The notes under the pieces were generated by a model. It was given only the letters and a program-made list of their open reading frames with translations. It did not search any database and had not been told where the DNA came from. This document shows positions 22,500 to 35,085 of a DNA stretch of 64,000 nt, piece by piece. Positions within the stretch are counted from its first letter, which is position 1. Each line of letters opens with the position of its first letter. The stretch is from Bugulina stolonifera. Lineage: Eukaryota > Bryozoa > Gymnolaemata > Cheilostomatida > Bugulidae. Where the stretch lies: NCBI GenBank assembly GCA_935421135.1, contig OW285189.1, forward strand, positions 22,632,298-22,696,297. The letters run 5' to 3'. Made by a program: the position numbers and the translations under genes.

Positions 22500-23889
22500 A
22501 TGTGCATCATTAAATTTCTAGTGAGTCCATTCCATTACATGGGGACCTCATACCCTCCCTCAAACAACAAGAAGACTGTAAAATTCTTACATAAAAGTCT
22601 TCAACGAATATTAGGGCCGATTTCTGCTAAAGGTCGTTAATAATATTATATTTTAATAAACAGGCTGATCAAACTGCTTAAAATCTCCAAGAAATGCATA
22701 AAGTGCGTTAGTATAATGTGCCTGTGACAAATCAATCAGTGTTTAATTCAGTATCACTATCAAGTTTGCTTATACTAAGATATTGCTGTTGAAAATTAAA
22801 ACAACCATGAGCAGCAAGTGTCAGCACTCTGCTTTATTTATTTTGGGAAATTGGATACATGTAATAAAACTCTGTAAATAATATTCTACTTTATCATCAT
22901 CATATTATATGATTTGGCTGTGTCAATAACCTACATACAATTTCCAAACATCTAAAAAGCAACACATGGCTTCTGGCAGCCTCAACTAAATACTGTAGAG
23001 TGTACAAGCATTGCCGAAGCAGCGGCCCAGCCCATAGTCTCCCAGATTGAGTTTGGAAGGCTGTTCTCTAGTCTGTGTCGTAATATTATGCTGTTCAGAG
23101 TCAGGCCAAGTAAAGCATCACATAATGCCTTCCTCCATTTACAAAATCAACAATATTATCTTCTCTGAATCTCCAGCACTACAGTCCCATATTTTGTGGG
23201 ATTTCACTTTAGTAAAAGTGAATGCATTTCATGGAACAGACAGTAGTAGTATGAATATCATTAGCAGCACACACTGTATACTAATTACACTATGCATTGG
23301 TGTTTAGTATAAAATAATATATGTACAAACATTAAAAATAAAATGGCCCAACATTAGACAGAGAACAGTATGAACTTTGCCATGTAGTAGAACTAGATTT
23401 ATAGTTAATCTCATCAGTAGTAGTTTGATACACATGTAACAGTCTAAAGCACACTCATCTCATCTTAGTCTGCTAAGTGTTGTGTACAAGTAAAATTATT
23501 TGCAGCAAAATGTTTTGACAAATCTACTTTTGCTACATTTCCACACAAATGTAAACACCCTACATAGGTGCACATCTATGGGGAGTATTCACATTAGTGT
23601 ACTAATGTATGGGCAATATTTGATGTATTGTTAAATGCGTTTTACATAAACTATATATATGTATATACATTGTGCATACATGCACATTGTACATTGTATG
23701 TACATGTTGTATGCAGTGAGCTCCCATCTTCAATAAAACTGAATTACGGCTGTTCTAATGATTATGGTATGCATTACATGTTATGTTGTACACCGACAAC
23801 CTTCTAAAGACAGTTTGTACTTCAACTTAAAGAGTACTGTTAGAATCTTTGAGTAGTAGAAATATTGAATTGAAATATATACAAATAAG
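22500..23889. other. Intergenic stretch, no supported gene
   Basis: AT-rich. A plus-strand frame of 86 codons at 23047-23307 has no splice sites or motifs to support it. Nothing else noted. Confidence 0.55.
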
Positions 23890-23897
23890 GAAGTGAC

Positions 23898-23996
23898 ATT
23901 CTCTAATACGATCCCTAGTTCAGGAGTAGTGGTCAGTGTGTTCCCTAGTTTAGTAGTGGTGGCCGGTGTTTTCCCTAGTTCAGTAGTGGTGACCAG
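23898..23996. repeat. 30-bp tandem repeat overlapping the end of gene 3
   Basis: Three units of the type GGTCACCACTACTGAACTAGG plus nine bases (minus strand). The first unit supplies the last codons and stop of member 3; the next two also carry in-line stop codons. Confidence 0.8.
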
Positions 23997-25392
23997 TATA
24001 TCTTCTGGGTTCAGCGTGTGGTACAAAATCAGCAGAAGTAGTACCAGTTGTCGGCATCTCATCTATAACAGAGTATAAGAGTATAAGTGTGGTTTACCAT
24101 AGAAAAAATATGAAAGGAATATACACTATTGCTGGAGTGAAGTGTAATGGACATTACTACTATTCACTATTCAGCTGTGTGGCAAGAGTTTTGTGCTTGC
24201 CACTGAGAGGTATCAACAGGAACTATAACCATATGCAACCACTTGTACGACCTATACCTGCATGTGTTATACTGTGTTATACACATGTTTAGATACCAAC
24301 TTACTACATCTACTGACACGTGCATAAATAACTGTATATACATGTACATACATGCACATGTATACAGTATTAGTCTTGAGTGCAGTTTGACGTGTGAACT
24401 GCAAGCATAGTAGAGTGGGTTTTATACATTCCAAATGTGAAGGTTGAATACTTACTACCAATATGTGTAGGTATAGGTGCAAACTCTATTTCTTCTGCAT
24501 ACATCACAGAAGAGACACGCCCTGGCTGCTGACCTCCAACGTAATAAGGCGCAGCCACCACAGGATATGCCCTTGAAGGCTGCTCAATAGAGTTTACAGT
24601 AGTATCCTGATTGTTCCGCCGCTCTCTCTTAAAACATCAGAGATAGAAATCACGAATACATCACACAGAAATAGCTGTTCATGTATGAAATATTACTACA
24701 CTGTTCTCTTGTCTGACATGTATTGATCAGCTAGAACCATCATATTTAAATGTACTCTTTGCTAAAGAGTGTAGAAACTGTTAGTATGATGGATTATGGA
24801 TTAACAACTTAATGCACCTGTAACATTAGTAGGCATTGTAGATATAATATAACAATAAGTTGTGATAATGACTTGGGTGATTACTACAGTCATGTAGGTA
24901 ACCATAACAACGAAGCAAACAGTTGCAGGACTTCCTGTTTCTTCTTTGAATCCAGAAATACTTATCAAGTTCCCCTGATAAAAATGGGGGCATTCAGTAA
25001 TTCAGTGGGCTGTCCAATTGGAGTGAGGTATCAAATGTGGTTTGAATGTAGGGGGGGGACATCCTGCACACTTTACATCCTGCAGGTTGAGGGGGATTAA
25101 ATACTTACATTATGTATTCTTATCTAAAACCACACTTTATGCTCACTGTTATAATATTAGGGGAGGCTGTCTCAGCAGTTCTATCCGCTAATTTCTTTAG
25201 TTCCTCTCCAGGTAAACCTCAAGCTAACTAGTATATCTACATGTACCTTACAACTATTACTCACTGTTTAACTACAAGGTATAAATGAATCCTTACCATT
25301 CTCTCTCTATGCATGAGGCAGCAACAAGTCCATATCCCTAATTTAACTGCCAAACCTACTGCCACTAGTATATAAATAAGTTCATCACTCAT
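23980..25392 (-). CDS. Small single-pass membrane protein, family member 3 (three exons)
   Basis: Exons: 25297-25392, 24456-24627 and 23980-24062, giving 116 residues. GT-AG introns, phases 0 and 1. The N-terminal helix ends L-G-I-W-T-C-C-C. The tail holds A-P-Y-Y-V-G-G-Q-Q-P-G and F-A-P-I-P-T-H-I-G. The C-terminus is T-G-H-H-Y. The stop lies in the first unit of a 30-bp tandem repeat that continues in the 3' flank. A TTTTAG acceptor precedes the ATG. No signal peptide separate from the helix, so an N-out topology is inferred. Unknown function. Confidence 0.78.
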
Positions 25393-25599
25393 TTGTCCCC
25401 TTCTAGAATCAAGTAAACCTAAAATACATAACATGATATCAGATAATCCTAAAGGGTAAGCTCAGATGTGGGTGTATGCATGTCAGCTATATGTAATAAT
25501 AGTGCTGCGTATCCACTGTATACTTCTTGTGTGGTTGAAGAAAGGAAATATGAAGTAGTATGTATGTCATGATCAACTTTGTAACTATAAGCTACATGA

Positions 25600-25700
25600 T
25601 TGTGAGGTTTTACAAGCTCATAGACCACAAGCTACATATCTGTAATGTAGACTACAGGCTACATATTTGTAATGTAGACCACAGGCTACATATGTTTGTA
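25600..25700. repeat. Short tandem repeat upstream of gene 3
   Basis: Three imperfect units of about 35 bp containing GACCACAGGCTACATAT and TGTAATG. Confidence 0.6.
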
Positions 25701-26145
25701 ATGCTTTGCAAGCCACTGGTTAGACCTTCGTAAGAACCACAGCCAGAAACTGATTCTACATTATAACTGTACTTACTTGTAAGAATTTAGAGCTCTAGCT
25801 TGCTTCCTTATTAACCTATGAATAACAGACGCAGTTGGCAATGATCTCTTCCAGCAATGAAGACATCACATTCATACTAACACCAATTATACCACTACAC
25901 AGTGATTGGACACACCTGAATACAGTTTTACAACATCCATCATCTTAATGTGCAAATCAAACAAGATGGTTGCATATGTTGAGTAAAGAGAGGTTGTATA
26001 CCAGGAAAAAGGGTGCAAGTAGTCCTAAAACTTTGCGTCGGCACCGTTATACATAACACGCATCTTTTCAACTGGGTGTTGATAGTCTATACTCTAGTTT
26101 TTTAGGTAGAAATCAGTTTTATAATATCTAGAAATATGCATGGTA

Positions 26146-27055
26146 CACGTACTGAGTACTTGTGGATATGTACTTATATTATTGAGTACTTGTGTATATA
26201 TACTTGTATTACTGAGTACTTGTGTAAATGTACTTGTATTACTGAGTACTTGTGTAAATGTACTTGTATTACTGAGTACTTGTGGATATATACTTGTATT
26301 ACTGAGTACTTGTGTAAATGTACTTGTATTACTGAGTACTTGTGTAAATGTACTTGTATTACTGAGTACTTGTGGATATATACTTGTATTACTGAGTACT
26401 TGTGTAAATGTACTTGTATTACTGAGTACTTGTGGATATGTACTTGTATTACTGAGTACTTGTGTAAATGTGCTTGTATTACTGAGTACTTGTCTAAATG
26501 TACTTGTATTACTGAGTACTTGTGGATATATACTTGTATTACTGAGTACTTGTGTAAATGTACTTGTATTACTGAGTACTTGTGTAAATGTACTTGTATT
26601 ACTGAGTACTTGTGGATATATACTTGTATTACTGAGTACTTGTGTAAATGTACGTGTATTACTGAGTACTTGTGGATATGTACTTGTATTACTGAGTACT
26701 TGTGTAAATGTACTTGTATTACTGAGTACTTGTGTAAATGTACTTGTATTACTGAGTACTTGTGGATATATACTTGTATTACTGAGTACTTGTGTAAATG
26801 TACTTGTATTACTGAATACTTGCGTAAATGTACTTGTATTACTGAATTGTACTTGTGTGTATATATACTTGTATTACTGAGTACTTGTGTAAATGTACTT
26901 GTATTACTGAGTACTTGTGGATATGTACTTGTATCGCTGAGTACTTGTGGATATGTACTTATATTACTGAGTACTAGTGTAAATGTACTTGTATTACGGA
27001 GTACTTGTGTAAATGTACTTGTATTACTGAGTACTTGTGGATATATACTTGTATT
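26146..27055. repeat. 30-bp minisatellite, about 30 units
   Basis: Unit core GTACTTGTATTACTGAGTAC plus ten bases. Two subtypes alternate in runs: GTGTAAATG and GTGGATATA or GTGGATATG. The 30-bp period makes several frames open on both strands. These are not taken as genes. Confidence 0.95.
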
Positions 27056-27475
27056 ATTCCGCTCTCTCATAAAGTTTTGTAAAGTACAGCAATGCAATAG
27101 AATACTACATCCTACTTTTGTGGAATTTCTTAAACACATCACGGGGTATAATACTGTGTAGCTGCATTATTGTGTAATAAACTGGTACTTAGTTTTATTA
27201 CATTTGCCCACTATCTATGCTAGTAAAAGCACTATTCTTGAAGAAATCTTACTATTATTTTATGTGAATGTCAAACCTAGTCTTTGAAAATAAACACTCA
27301 ACTGACACCATTAGAAAACAGAATAATAATACCAAAAGTAATATCGGTCAATACAAACATGTACAACTCCAAAACATCATTAGACAAATTTTATAATATT
27401 TTACTATAAGAGACGTAGAAATAAAGCACACGGCAGCGGCATCTTCACACATGACAGCTGCATGATCACACGTAT

Positions 27476-28706
27476 TCAGTAATAAGGACCACTTGGCTGT
27501 GCAGAGATGGAACTGATGCCAGAGATGCCTTTTTCTGCAAAAATATATGAGAAACTAGGTTCAATGCTTTCATAATTCAACCATTTAACTATTCACCAAG
27601 TGACCTCTCACCCTAATGGGTGTGTTGGAGACATCATTGTGTATGAGCGGCTGTACTTTTTGTAGATAAAACTAATTGTACTGTATCTGTAATAAAGGAT
27701 GTCCCAGCTTGTTATTGACAAGGTGAAGCTCCAACACTTACTGTTTCATACTTACCTCCAATCCGTTTAGGGAGAGGTTCAAATCCTACGATGTCTATCT
27801 CTTCTCCAGTTCTGGTAGACAAGTCAATACTTGGTTGCTGACGACCAACATAGGAAGGTGTCGCATGCAGAGGGTAAACTCTTTCATTTCCCTGCCTGAT
27901 GATTATAGTCCTAGCTCTATCTTGGGTGTTTCTCTACAAATTACAGAGAAATTACTGTAGCTTATCAGAGTGAACTTGGTAAATAGTACGTGTGGTAATC
28001 CTAAATTACAATACCAAAAGTGCGCTAATTTAGTTGTGAAGCATATAGTTACAAACAGCGGTTTGCAAAATGACTCTGCATCTATAAACACACACACAAA
28101 AATGAAAGTTGTGTTGTTACCTGATAGCATGCCTAGTAGAAAAATACAGCACAGATGTACCTGTAGGTGGGCACTGAAAGTATAACTTTAGTGAGGTCCA
28201 CATTGTTTTAGGTATAGACTATGTGTGAATTTATTAGATTTAAACAATCCATTGCCTCTCCAAATGCCTAATCTTGGTATCTCTGAACTGAACTGAGGTA
28301 TTTTATCTGTGCACTTTCAAATGTTTTATAATCCCATGTTATGTTATCGGCCCATTGAAATTGTCAAGCTTCACATCAAAAGTATATGAAATCATCGGCC
28401 ATCTTGAATTCCAACATTTTGCAGAGAATGTGGGGCTGTACAACATTACAGCATAATTTATAATTTATAATAATTGTTACATATTATTATTATGTAATAC
28501 TGGTATGATAGAATTTGGATCCATGTACAGTACATTGTTATATCCACCCCCACACTTTGATTGCTGCTGTTGAAACCATGGTTATGATTATTTGGACATC
28601 TTACTCTTCTTTCTTTGTAGGCCAGGTAGCAGCATATCCATATTGAAATTTTCACTGTTACTATTACAATTCCTAAAATGATCCATACACCATTTGGATC
28701 ATCCAT
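27476..28706 (-). CDS. Small single-pass membrane protein, family member 4 (three exons)
   Basis: Exons: 28605-28706, 27756-27933 and 27476-27534, giving 112 residues. Same phases as its paralogues. The helix ends K-I-S-I-W-I-C-C, followed by a basic K-E-R-R. The tail has T-P-S-Y-V-G-R-Q-Q-P-S and F-E-P-L-P-K-R-I-G. The last exon is Ser/Ile-rich and ends G-P-Y-Y. The TTTTTAG acceptor before the ATG is kept. Of the five, the tail is the most basic and acidic in turn (E-E-I-D). Function unknown. Confidence 0.78.
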
Positions 28707-28719
28707 GCTTTCTTCTAGG

Positions 28720-30480
28720 TTGAGACAAATTTATCTAAAAAATAAAAACTTAACCCTGATGGAGGGCAAATGCAAGGTAATTCAGTTACCAAGTTGAAGA
28801 ACAAAAGAAGTTAGACAGCTACTAGCATATCACAAATAGTTCACTGTTTACACTCATCAGAGTGTATGCTTGTGTAGTCCTGCTGAGAGGTTTACTGTGG
28901 GCTATTTATAAAACTCAGATTTTAATGTGACAGAATTACACAAGCGTTCCAAGGTGTGTGAACAGCTGACTGTAATTAACTCACCTGCTGCCTACTGCCA
29001 CTTTTCCAGTTTCAATAGCAGAGATGTCCTCCTATATACATGTGCATATATATACATGGATATACTCTAGTTCTATACTGTATTATAACGATTGAAATGT
29101 TGTCCCATCAGATACACTTGAGTACCTTTTTGTTACATTCATCATTATAAATGTAGCTTCAAAATAAACAGTGGCGTTACCAGAGTGAGGGGAGTGTGCA
29201 CACCAGACCGGAAGAAATTTTATGCGATTTCAAGAGTCTGAGGCTACAGCTGTTTTTTGAGTTGCATGTAGCTACAGGTAAAGAAGTAACAGTGTTGTTA
29301 CTACTACTATTGCAAAAGTACTTTGAGAGTATAGTTGTGTTAATTCATCTGAAAAATATCTTATCAAACAACTTCAAAATAACTCTAGTTGCACCTACAT
29401 TACCTGATGGGTCAGAGTAACCTAGCAACAAAAATATAATTGTCAAAACATTTCTTCCTAACCACAAAAATAGCGCATCTAAAAACAATCTATAAATAAA
29501 AAAGGTCCAAGCCTAATGATGTTTATATAGCCTGCCTTTCTGAGGAGGCTATATGGATATGATTATGTAGGGAATAATAACTCCAAGTTGACTTGTTGTT
29601 ATGGTGCATTTTGCTGCTTTTATAAAGGTGTTCCCATATCTAATGCTTTTGTTGGCAATAATGAGTCACATTCAAAACATTCAAAGTGAGATTCCTCAAA
29701 TCAGATCTTAATTATTCTTTCAATTTTTGGGCAAAAACCGATGTGAAGACGTGACAATGTTCTGCATTGCACCATAATATACAACTAACTAACAACAACA
29801 ACATAATCAAGGTAATCCTGCAGTCACAATGTTATCAGAGCAGTGAATCTTATAGAGTAGACCTAACCAATGGGCTGTTGTTCCAGTATATTGTATATAG
29901 TATCAAGGAGTAAGAGATAATATTAACAAAATATAATGTATGTAGTCTGCCCTCTGCCCTTACAATAGCAGTAATACTGAAAATATTCGACTCAGAGATT
30001 GATCAAGAGACTGATCAAGGAGTAAGAGGGGCGCCTAACATATAGTCCTATATTTATTTGACTTAGAATAAATTACAGACCACAAACTATTCTGCTGGCT
30101 GGACAGAATAGAGCTGGTTTTGAACACAGGTGCTTAATATTGCTATATTGTAGGGGAACTACTTTATTATCTTATTATAGAGCTACTGGATCATAAATAC
30201 ATGGATGGCCTTGTTATCTCCGGTAGCAGGAAAAATACTCATAGCTAATTTGATCACAAATATCTCAATGAACCCTTCAGATAGATTTATAACCGCCTGC
30301 AATGCAGAATACCTTTCTGTCATTATTATGATGGAGATTATGTTTTATTAAGATATTAGTAATTTATATATAACTCATTCCCTATCCTTAGTTATGGCAG
30401 TAAAATACTGCAAAAAATTACAGAATGTTTTATTTACAGTAGGAAGTGACTGTCAGGTAAGCAATGGGTCAAAGTTGGGT
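28720..30480. other. Spacer between genes 4 and 5
   Basis: No supported gene. A frame of 74 codons at 29196-29420 has no motif or splice support. Confidence 0.55.
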
Positions 30481-30487
30481 AATGTAT

Positions 30488-30655
30488 TCCACTAATAATA
30501 TCTGTAGAGGGGTGGTGCATCTACTAATAGTATCTGTAAAGGGGTGGTGCATCTACTAATAGTATCTGTAGAGGGGTGCATCTACTAATAGTATCTGAGT
30601 AGAGGGGTGGTGCATCTACTATTAATATGTGTAGAGGGGTGGTGCATCGTCAGTG
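30488..30655. repeat. Tandem repeat overlapping the C-terminus of gene 5
   Basis: About five imperfect units of 30-40 bp. On the minus strand each holds GATGCACCACCCCTCTAC (or near it), the codons for D-A-P-P-L-Y, then a TAT and a stop-rich spacer. The first unit is the true end of gene 5; the others lie downstream of its stop. Confidence 0.8.
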
Positions 30656-32504
30656 TCATCATTAGGTGGAGCACTGTAAGCTGGTGGGGCAGAGTATGGT
30701 ACACCATCAGTTGAGGTTCCTTCTACAAGAATATAATAATACGAGTATGTAGAAGATGAATCAGTGGCTACCATAGACAGTAAGAGTTTATATAAACAGA
30801 GTGAATTTAGACTATACTATATATGTACATGTCGTACATGTAGTGGGTAGACTCTTCCGAGCATGGAGTAAGCCTAGCTACTATAGCTCAGTCTTGACAT
30901 CTCTTAGACAAATGAAAGTTTTCACACATCTGATTTAGGTTAGTAACTAACAGTCAATAGCTACGGAGATAGAAGCTTGTGAACTGATTACCATACAGTT
31001 TGTAATATTGAAGAGTTCTGGTGCTTGGGCCAGTGCAGGTAACTCCAAGTGGGTGCCTCATTCTAGCAGACGTGAATCGTGAGTAAGTAGTTTTGGTAAG
31101 ATATTACATCACAAGGTGAAGGTCAAACTTTAACTGTTCCATACTTACTTCCAATCTGTCTAGGTAGAGGTTCAAATCCTATATCTTCCATCTCTTCTTG
31201 AGGCCTGGCAGACGACTGAGGTCGTTGTTGCTGGCTCCCAACATAGTATGGTGCCCCCACTCTTACTGAAGAGCTAGCAATAGTTACTTGACGATTCTGT
31301 GACTCCCTCTGAAAATTTAAAATTTATATTCAAAACCACAACATAGATACAATATTCTATCAGGGTCGAGATTAACAAATCCAATGTCATAATAGTAGCA
31401 GAGCTTATAGATTATGTTCCAGTAGCGGCATGTATGCATAAGTGTAGGTTGGTATGTAGGCCTAAACCTATGCATATGCATGTCATAACATTGAGTGTAA
31501 ACGTCTATGGTACGCAATAATACTCAGGTAACCATGGCAACACCAACAAAGCAGTAACCGATCTTCCTGCCTCCTGTATTTACTATCTCACACTGTGAGC
31601 CTCACTACAGCTAATACCAGGTACCAGGTTATCAACATTCTACTATCCCTTATGTGTAAAACTCATTAAACATGCTTGTTGGTGTACAGTGTAAGCCAAC
31701 ATGTACTTTCTATCAACACTCTGGAGTTTCTATTTACACCCGAAAGAAAAGAACCTAGCATTAATTTTATGCTCAGAATAATTGGTAGTGAAAGGGTGGA
31801 AAAAAGAAAACAAATTGTAATATCTTTAAATACAATGTATAATATGATGCAGTCTACTTTTGGGAACTTTGATCTACAATTTTTTATTCCAGTTTTCCAT
31901 TTTACTTTATCTGTTTTTTATAAAATCATAAAGCTGATAAACCTTAGTGCGGGGCTAGCAAAACTTCTGCTCCTAGGAAGCTGCTTCAATATGAATATCT
32001 GTGAATCGTACAATAATTAACCCTTTTTATAATATTTTGTATCTCCACATAATATAAGAGGGGTGGAACATAGGCCACGTCTCATATTATCGTCTTTTTA
32101 ACAGATTTTGTGATGCAAAAGTGGAGAAACATGTTCTTCACCATAACTGAAACTGGGAAAGTTGTATTCTCTATGTATTATTGGTATACAATTACTGCCC
32201 CAACAACAAACAACAAACATGGATCTAAAATCATCCAAATTTCTCCAATAATTCATAAGCATTAACATTAGGATATAATTTTACCATCCAGGAATTCGTC
32301 AACTGAACAATGCTAGCCTCCTTTCTATTAAATTTGAAATATAGGGTCACAGACATTATGTAGAGATGTAAACCTATTACAGTTTCTATGATCCCATTTT
32401 CAAAGTCTTACCGCTTTGGATCTGCACATGCAAACACAGGCCCATATTCCTATTTTCAGCCCTAATCCGGCAATAACTATAATGATGTATGTAGAGTACG
32501 TCAT
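30622..32504 (-). CDS. Small single-pass membrane protein with PPxY motifs, family member 5 (three exons)
   Basis: Exons: 32412-32504, 31149-31308 and 30622-30722, giving 117 residues. Introns GT-AG, phases 0 and 1. The helix ends K-I-G-I-W-A-C-V-C-M-C. The tail has A-P-Y-Y-V-G-S-Q-Q and F-E-P-L-P-R-Q-I-G. The last exon carries P-P-A-Y and P-P-L-Y. PPxY motifs bind WW domains, for example of NEDD4-type ubiquitin ligases, so this member could be a membrane adaptor (inference). Ends Y-T-Y. The ATG is preceded by an in-frame TGA and by a TTTTAG acceptor, which supports this start and a spliced 5' UTR. Confidence 0.8.
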
Positions 32505-32571
32505 CCTTGCTATTCTCCAATGAAATCAGTCTAAAACACAACATCATCCACTTCACATAATGTACAGTCTA

Positions 32572-32815
32572 AAATCTTCAGTGTACAATCTACAGTGTAC
32601 AATCTACAGTCTACAATCTACAGTCTACAATCTCTAGTCTACAATCTCTAGTCTACAATCTCTAGTCTACAATCTACACTCTACAATCTACAATCTACAA
32701 TCTACAGTCTACAATCTACAATCTACAATCTCTAGTCTACAATCTACACTCTACAATCTACAGTCAGCAATCTACAGTCAGCAATATACTATCTACAGTC
32801 TACAATCTACGCATT
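32572..32815. repeat. Heptamer-based tandem repeat (TCTACAA / TCTACAG)
   Basis: Alternating TCTACAA and TCTACAG or TCTCTAG units, upstream of gene 5. Confidence 0.9.
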
Positions 32816-35085
32816 ACACTGTTGTTACCCTAACTTGCTGGGTCTGTTCTGATCAGAACCTAAAATACAGGAGGTCTCGTGTACCAATTTCAATCGGGCA
32901 CGTAAAAGATCCTGGGCACATGCTGTGGAAATGGGCGGTGCTCCAGTTTCCATCCATGTGTGGCCTGGTCTTGTTCACACCAGATTACCCCACACATGGG
33001 ATGAAGAGCAATGTTGTATAACTAGCAGAAAGCTTCATTGCTATAGGCCCTGCTGGCTGCTGGGTATTTCCCAGCATTTCATTGTCATTTGTGACTGGAC
33101 TGAACGGAGGCCTTTACTTTACTTTTTACCCTGATCGGAATCGAAGCTCTTGTGACCAATTTCCTGCCCCTGGTCTACGTCTCTAAAAGGGAAGCAGACC
33201 GATCTCACACCGACAGCAATTCAACACCTCTCACCTACTTCACACTACGATTGGTTAGCTGGTATTTTCTGCATCAGTCTATCAGGTGCCGGTTGAACCA
33301 ACTAGATTTTAAAATCATCTGTCTCATAACTCTAAACCCGCAATGCCTTAGGCGTTAAGGCAAATAACAGTTAGGAACATTGGATCCGTGAGGGTTAAAA
33401 AGTTCGTAGTTGGAAAAAATGTTTTATAAAAATCTACATTTGAGAAGTTTGCCTGAAAACTTAACAATGTGAATAATAAGATAATACAATTATATACGTG
33501 TATGTGCACATGTATATAACCTGAAGCTGAGCAGGTGCGATACCTCTAGTCTAGTCTTACCTGTCTTAAGAATCACCACAGAGATCTATTAATACAAGTG
33601 TGGAATGATACACACTAGTAATAGCAGATCTGATTCCTGTACTCCACTTACTCTGCTATACAGAAAAGAGCCTTGGTTGTTGTGCAAATCAAAGACCACA
33701 ACTGCTATTGAACCTCGTGCAAAGAGAAGACCACAACCGTGCTATAAAACCTTGATGCTTGACTGCTAGATAGCACAAAGACTAATGGACATGACTAAGG
33801 TAGGAGGCCTTCACCCCAGACTCAGGAAAACATTTCACACGAGTCAATTCATCTCAGGCTATGAATATTTATCATGTGTGCTCTACATACAGTTCTTCAC
33901 AGTGATACTATAGCATATATCACTTTGTTCTTACTATATGACATGTGAATCACTCACTCATAGCATTCCTCTATTTGAGTTTCAAGCTCTAGCGTACCAT
34001 GTAGATCAAGTGGCAGTTGATAGACACGGAACCATCTATGCTAGTTGGTTGAGTAGTCAGCTGGTGGTTGTTGTTTTATAGACTCACCTGACCATTCTGT
34101 ACTTCACACACAATATACTGCAATATACAACATTTGCTACCCTATGTTATTACAAGACGTAGAAAATTCTAGGTTTAGATTGGATTTGGAACTTCAACTG
34201 GCTTCATTTACATGTACGTTGTAATAGAAAAGACGGCATCTCCTATTATGAATCTCTTGATGTGTTATGACATGACTAATTTCAACTTGAGAGGCAGTTT
34301 AGAAACTTTTTTTGTTTACAATTTTGTTGCAATCATAATTATTGGCCTAAAATGCAGTAAACAGTGTTTTCTAGTGGTGTAGCTAGAATAACCAAATAAC
34401 CCTATGACTGGAGGCAATTATTGTAATACATACTTATATTTATCTGTACTGTTGATGTACAATACCACTAGATGGTATATGATTGTACTAATGTACATGT
34501 TGATGCAGGGGATACATATTGATGGTAGAAAACAAAACAACAGCTGTTAAAGTTGTCTTCTTTTTGTCTGAATGAATAAGAGAAGACAACTTCTATTTAA
34601 GTAGTAAGCAATCTACCCTTCTCAGAATCAACACATCCACCAAGTTTCATTCTCTACAGAGAAGACTCTACTTACTACATAGCACATAACCTACCATATG
34701 CACAAGAGAGAACTTATAAGTTGTATTCCCCCAACGTTTTAAATAAGCTTGCATAGGTCTGAAAATACGAAAGTACTATTATAATTATAATTATATAATC
34801 AATTTCATAGACTGAAATCAAATAGCAGTTGGATAGTGACATGGGCATGTAAATGTAATTGTTGTGATCACGTTACAGAGTTCCACAGGTATATACATAG
34901 TAGTATTATTGTATAACTAAACTATTATATTGGTTTTAACTACATACTGCATGCCAATCTAATGCACAGTAACAGTCTAAAATGTCTACTGATCGTTTGA
35001 AAGTCTGATGTACACAACATACTGTATCTCGCTCCTTATTGGTACATTTGGTTCTCTACCTCATACTTCATCTATATCTTGTTCC
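32816..35085. other. Intergenic stretch, no supported gene
   Basis: Holds a moderately GC-rich block at about 32870-33360 that looks like an old dispersed repeat (CACGTAAAAGATCCTGGG) but has no ORF support. The rest is AT-rich and unassigned. Confidence 0.5.

Noticed and set aside
26136..27161. Frames of up to 341 codons on both strands
   Set aside because: Created by a 30-bp minisatellite; composition is purely repeat.
32925..33358. Two plus-strand frames of about 68 codons
   Set aside because: No splice sites or motifs; the DNA looks like an old dispersed repeat.
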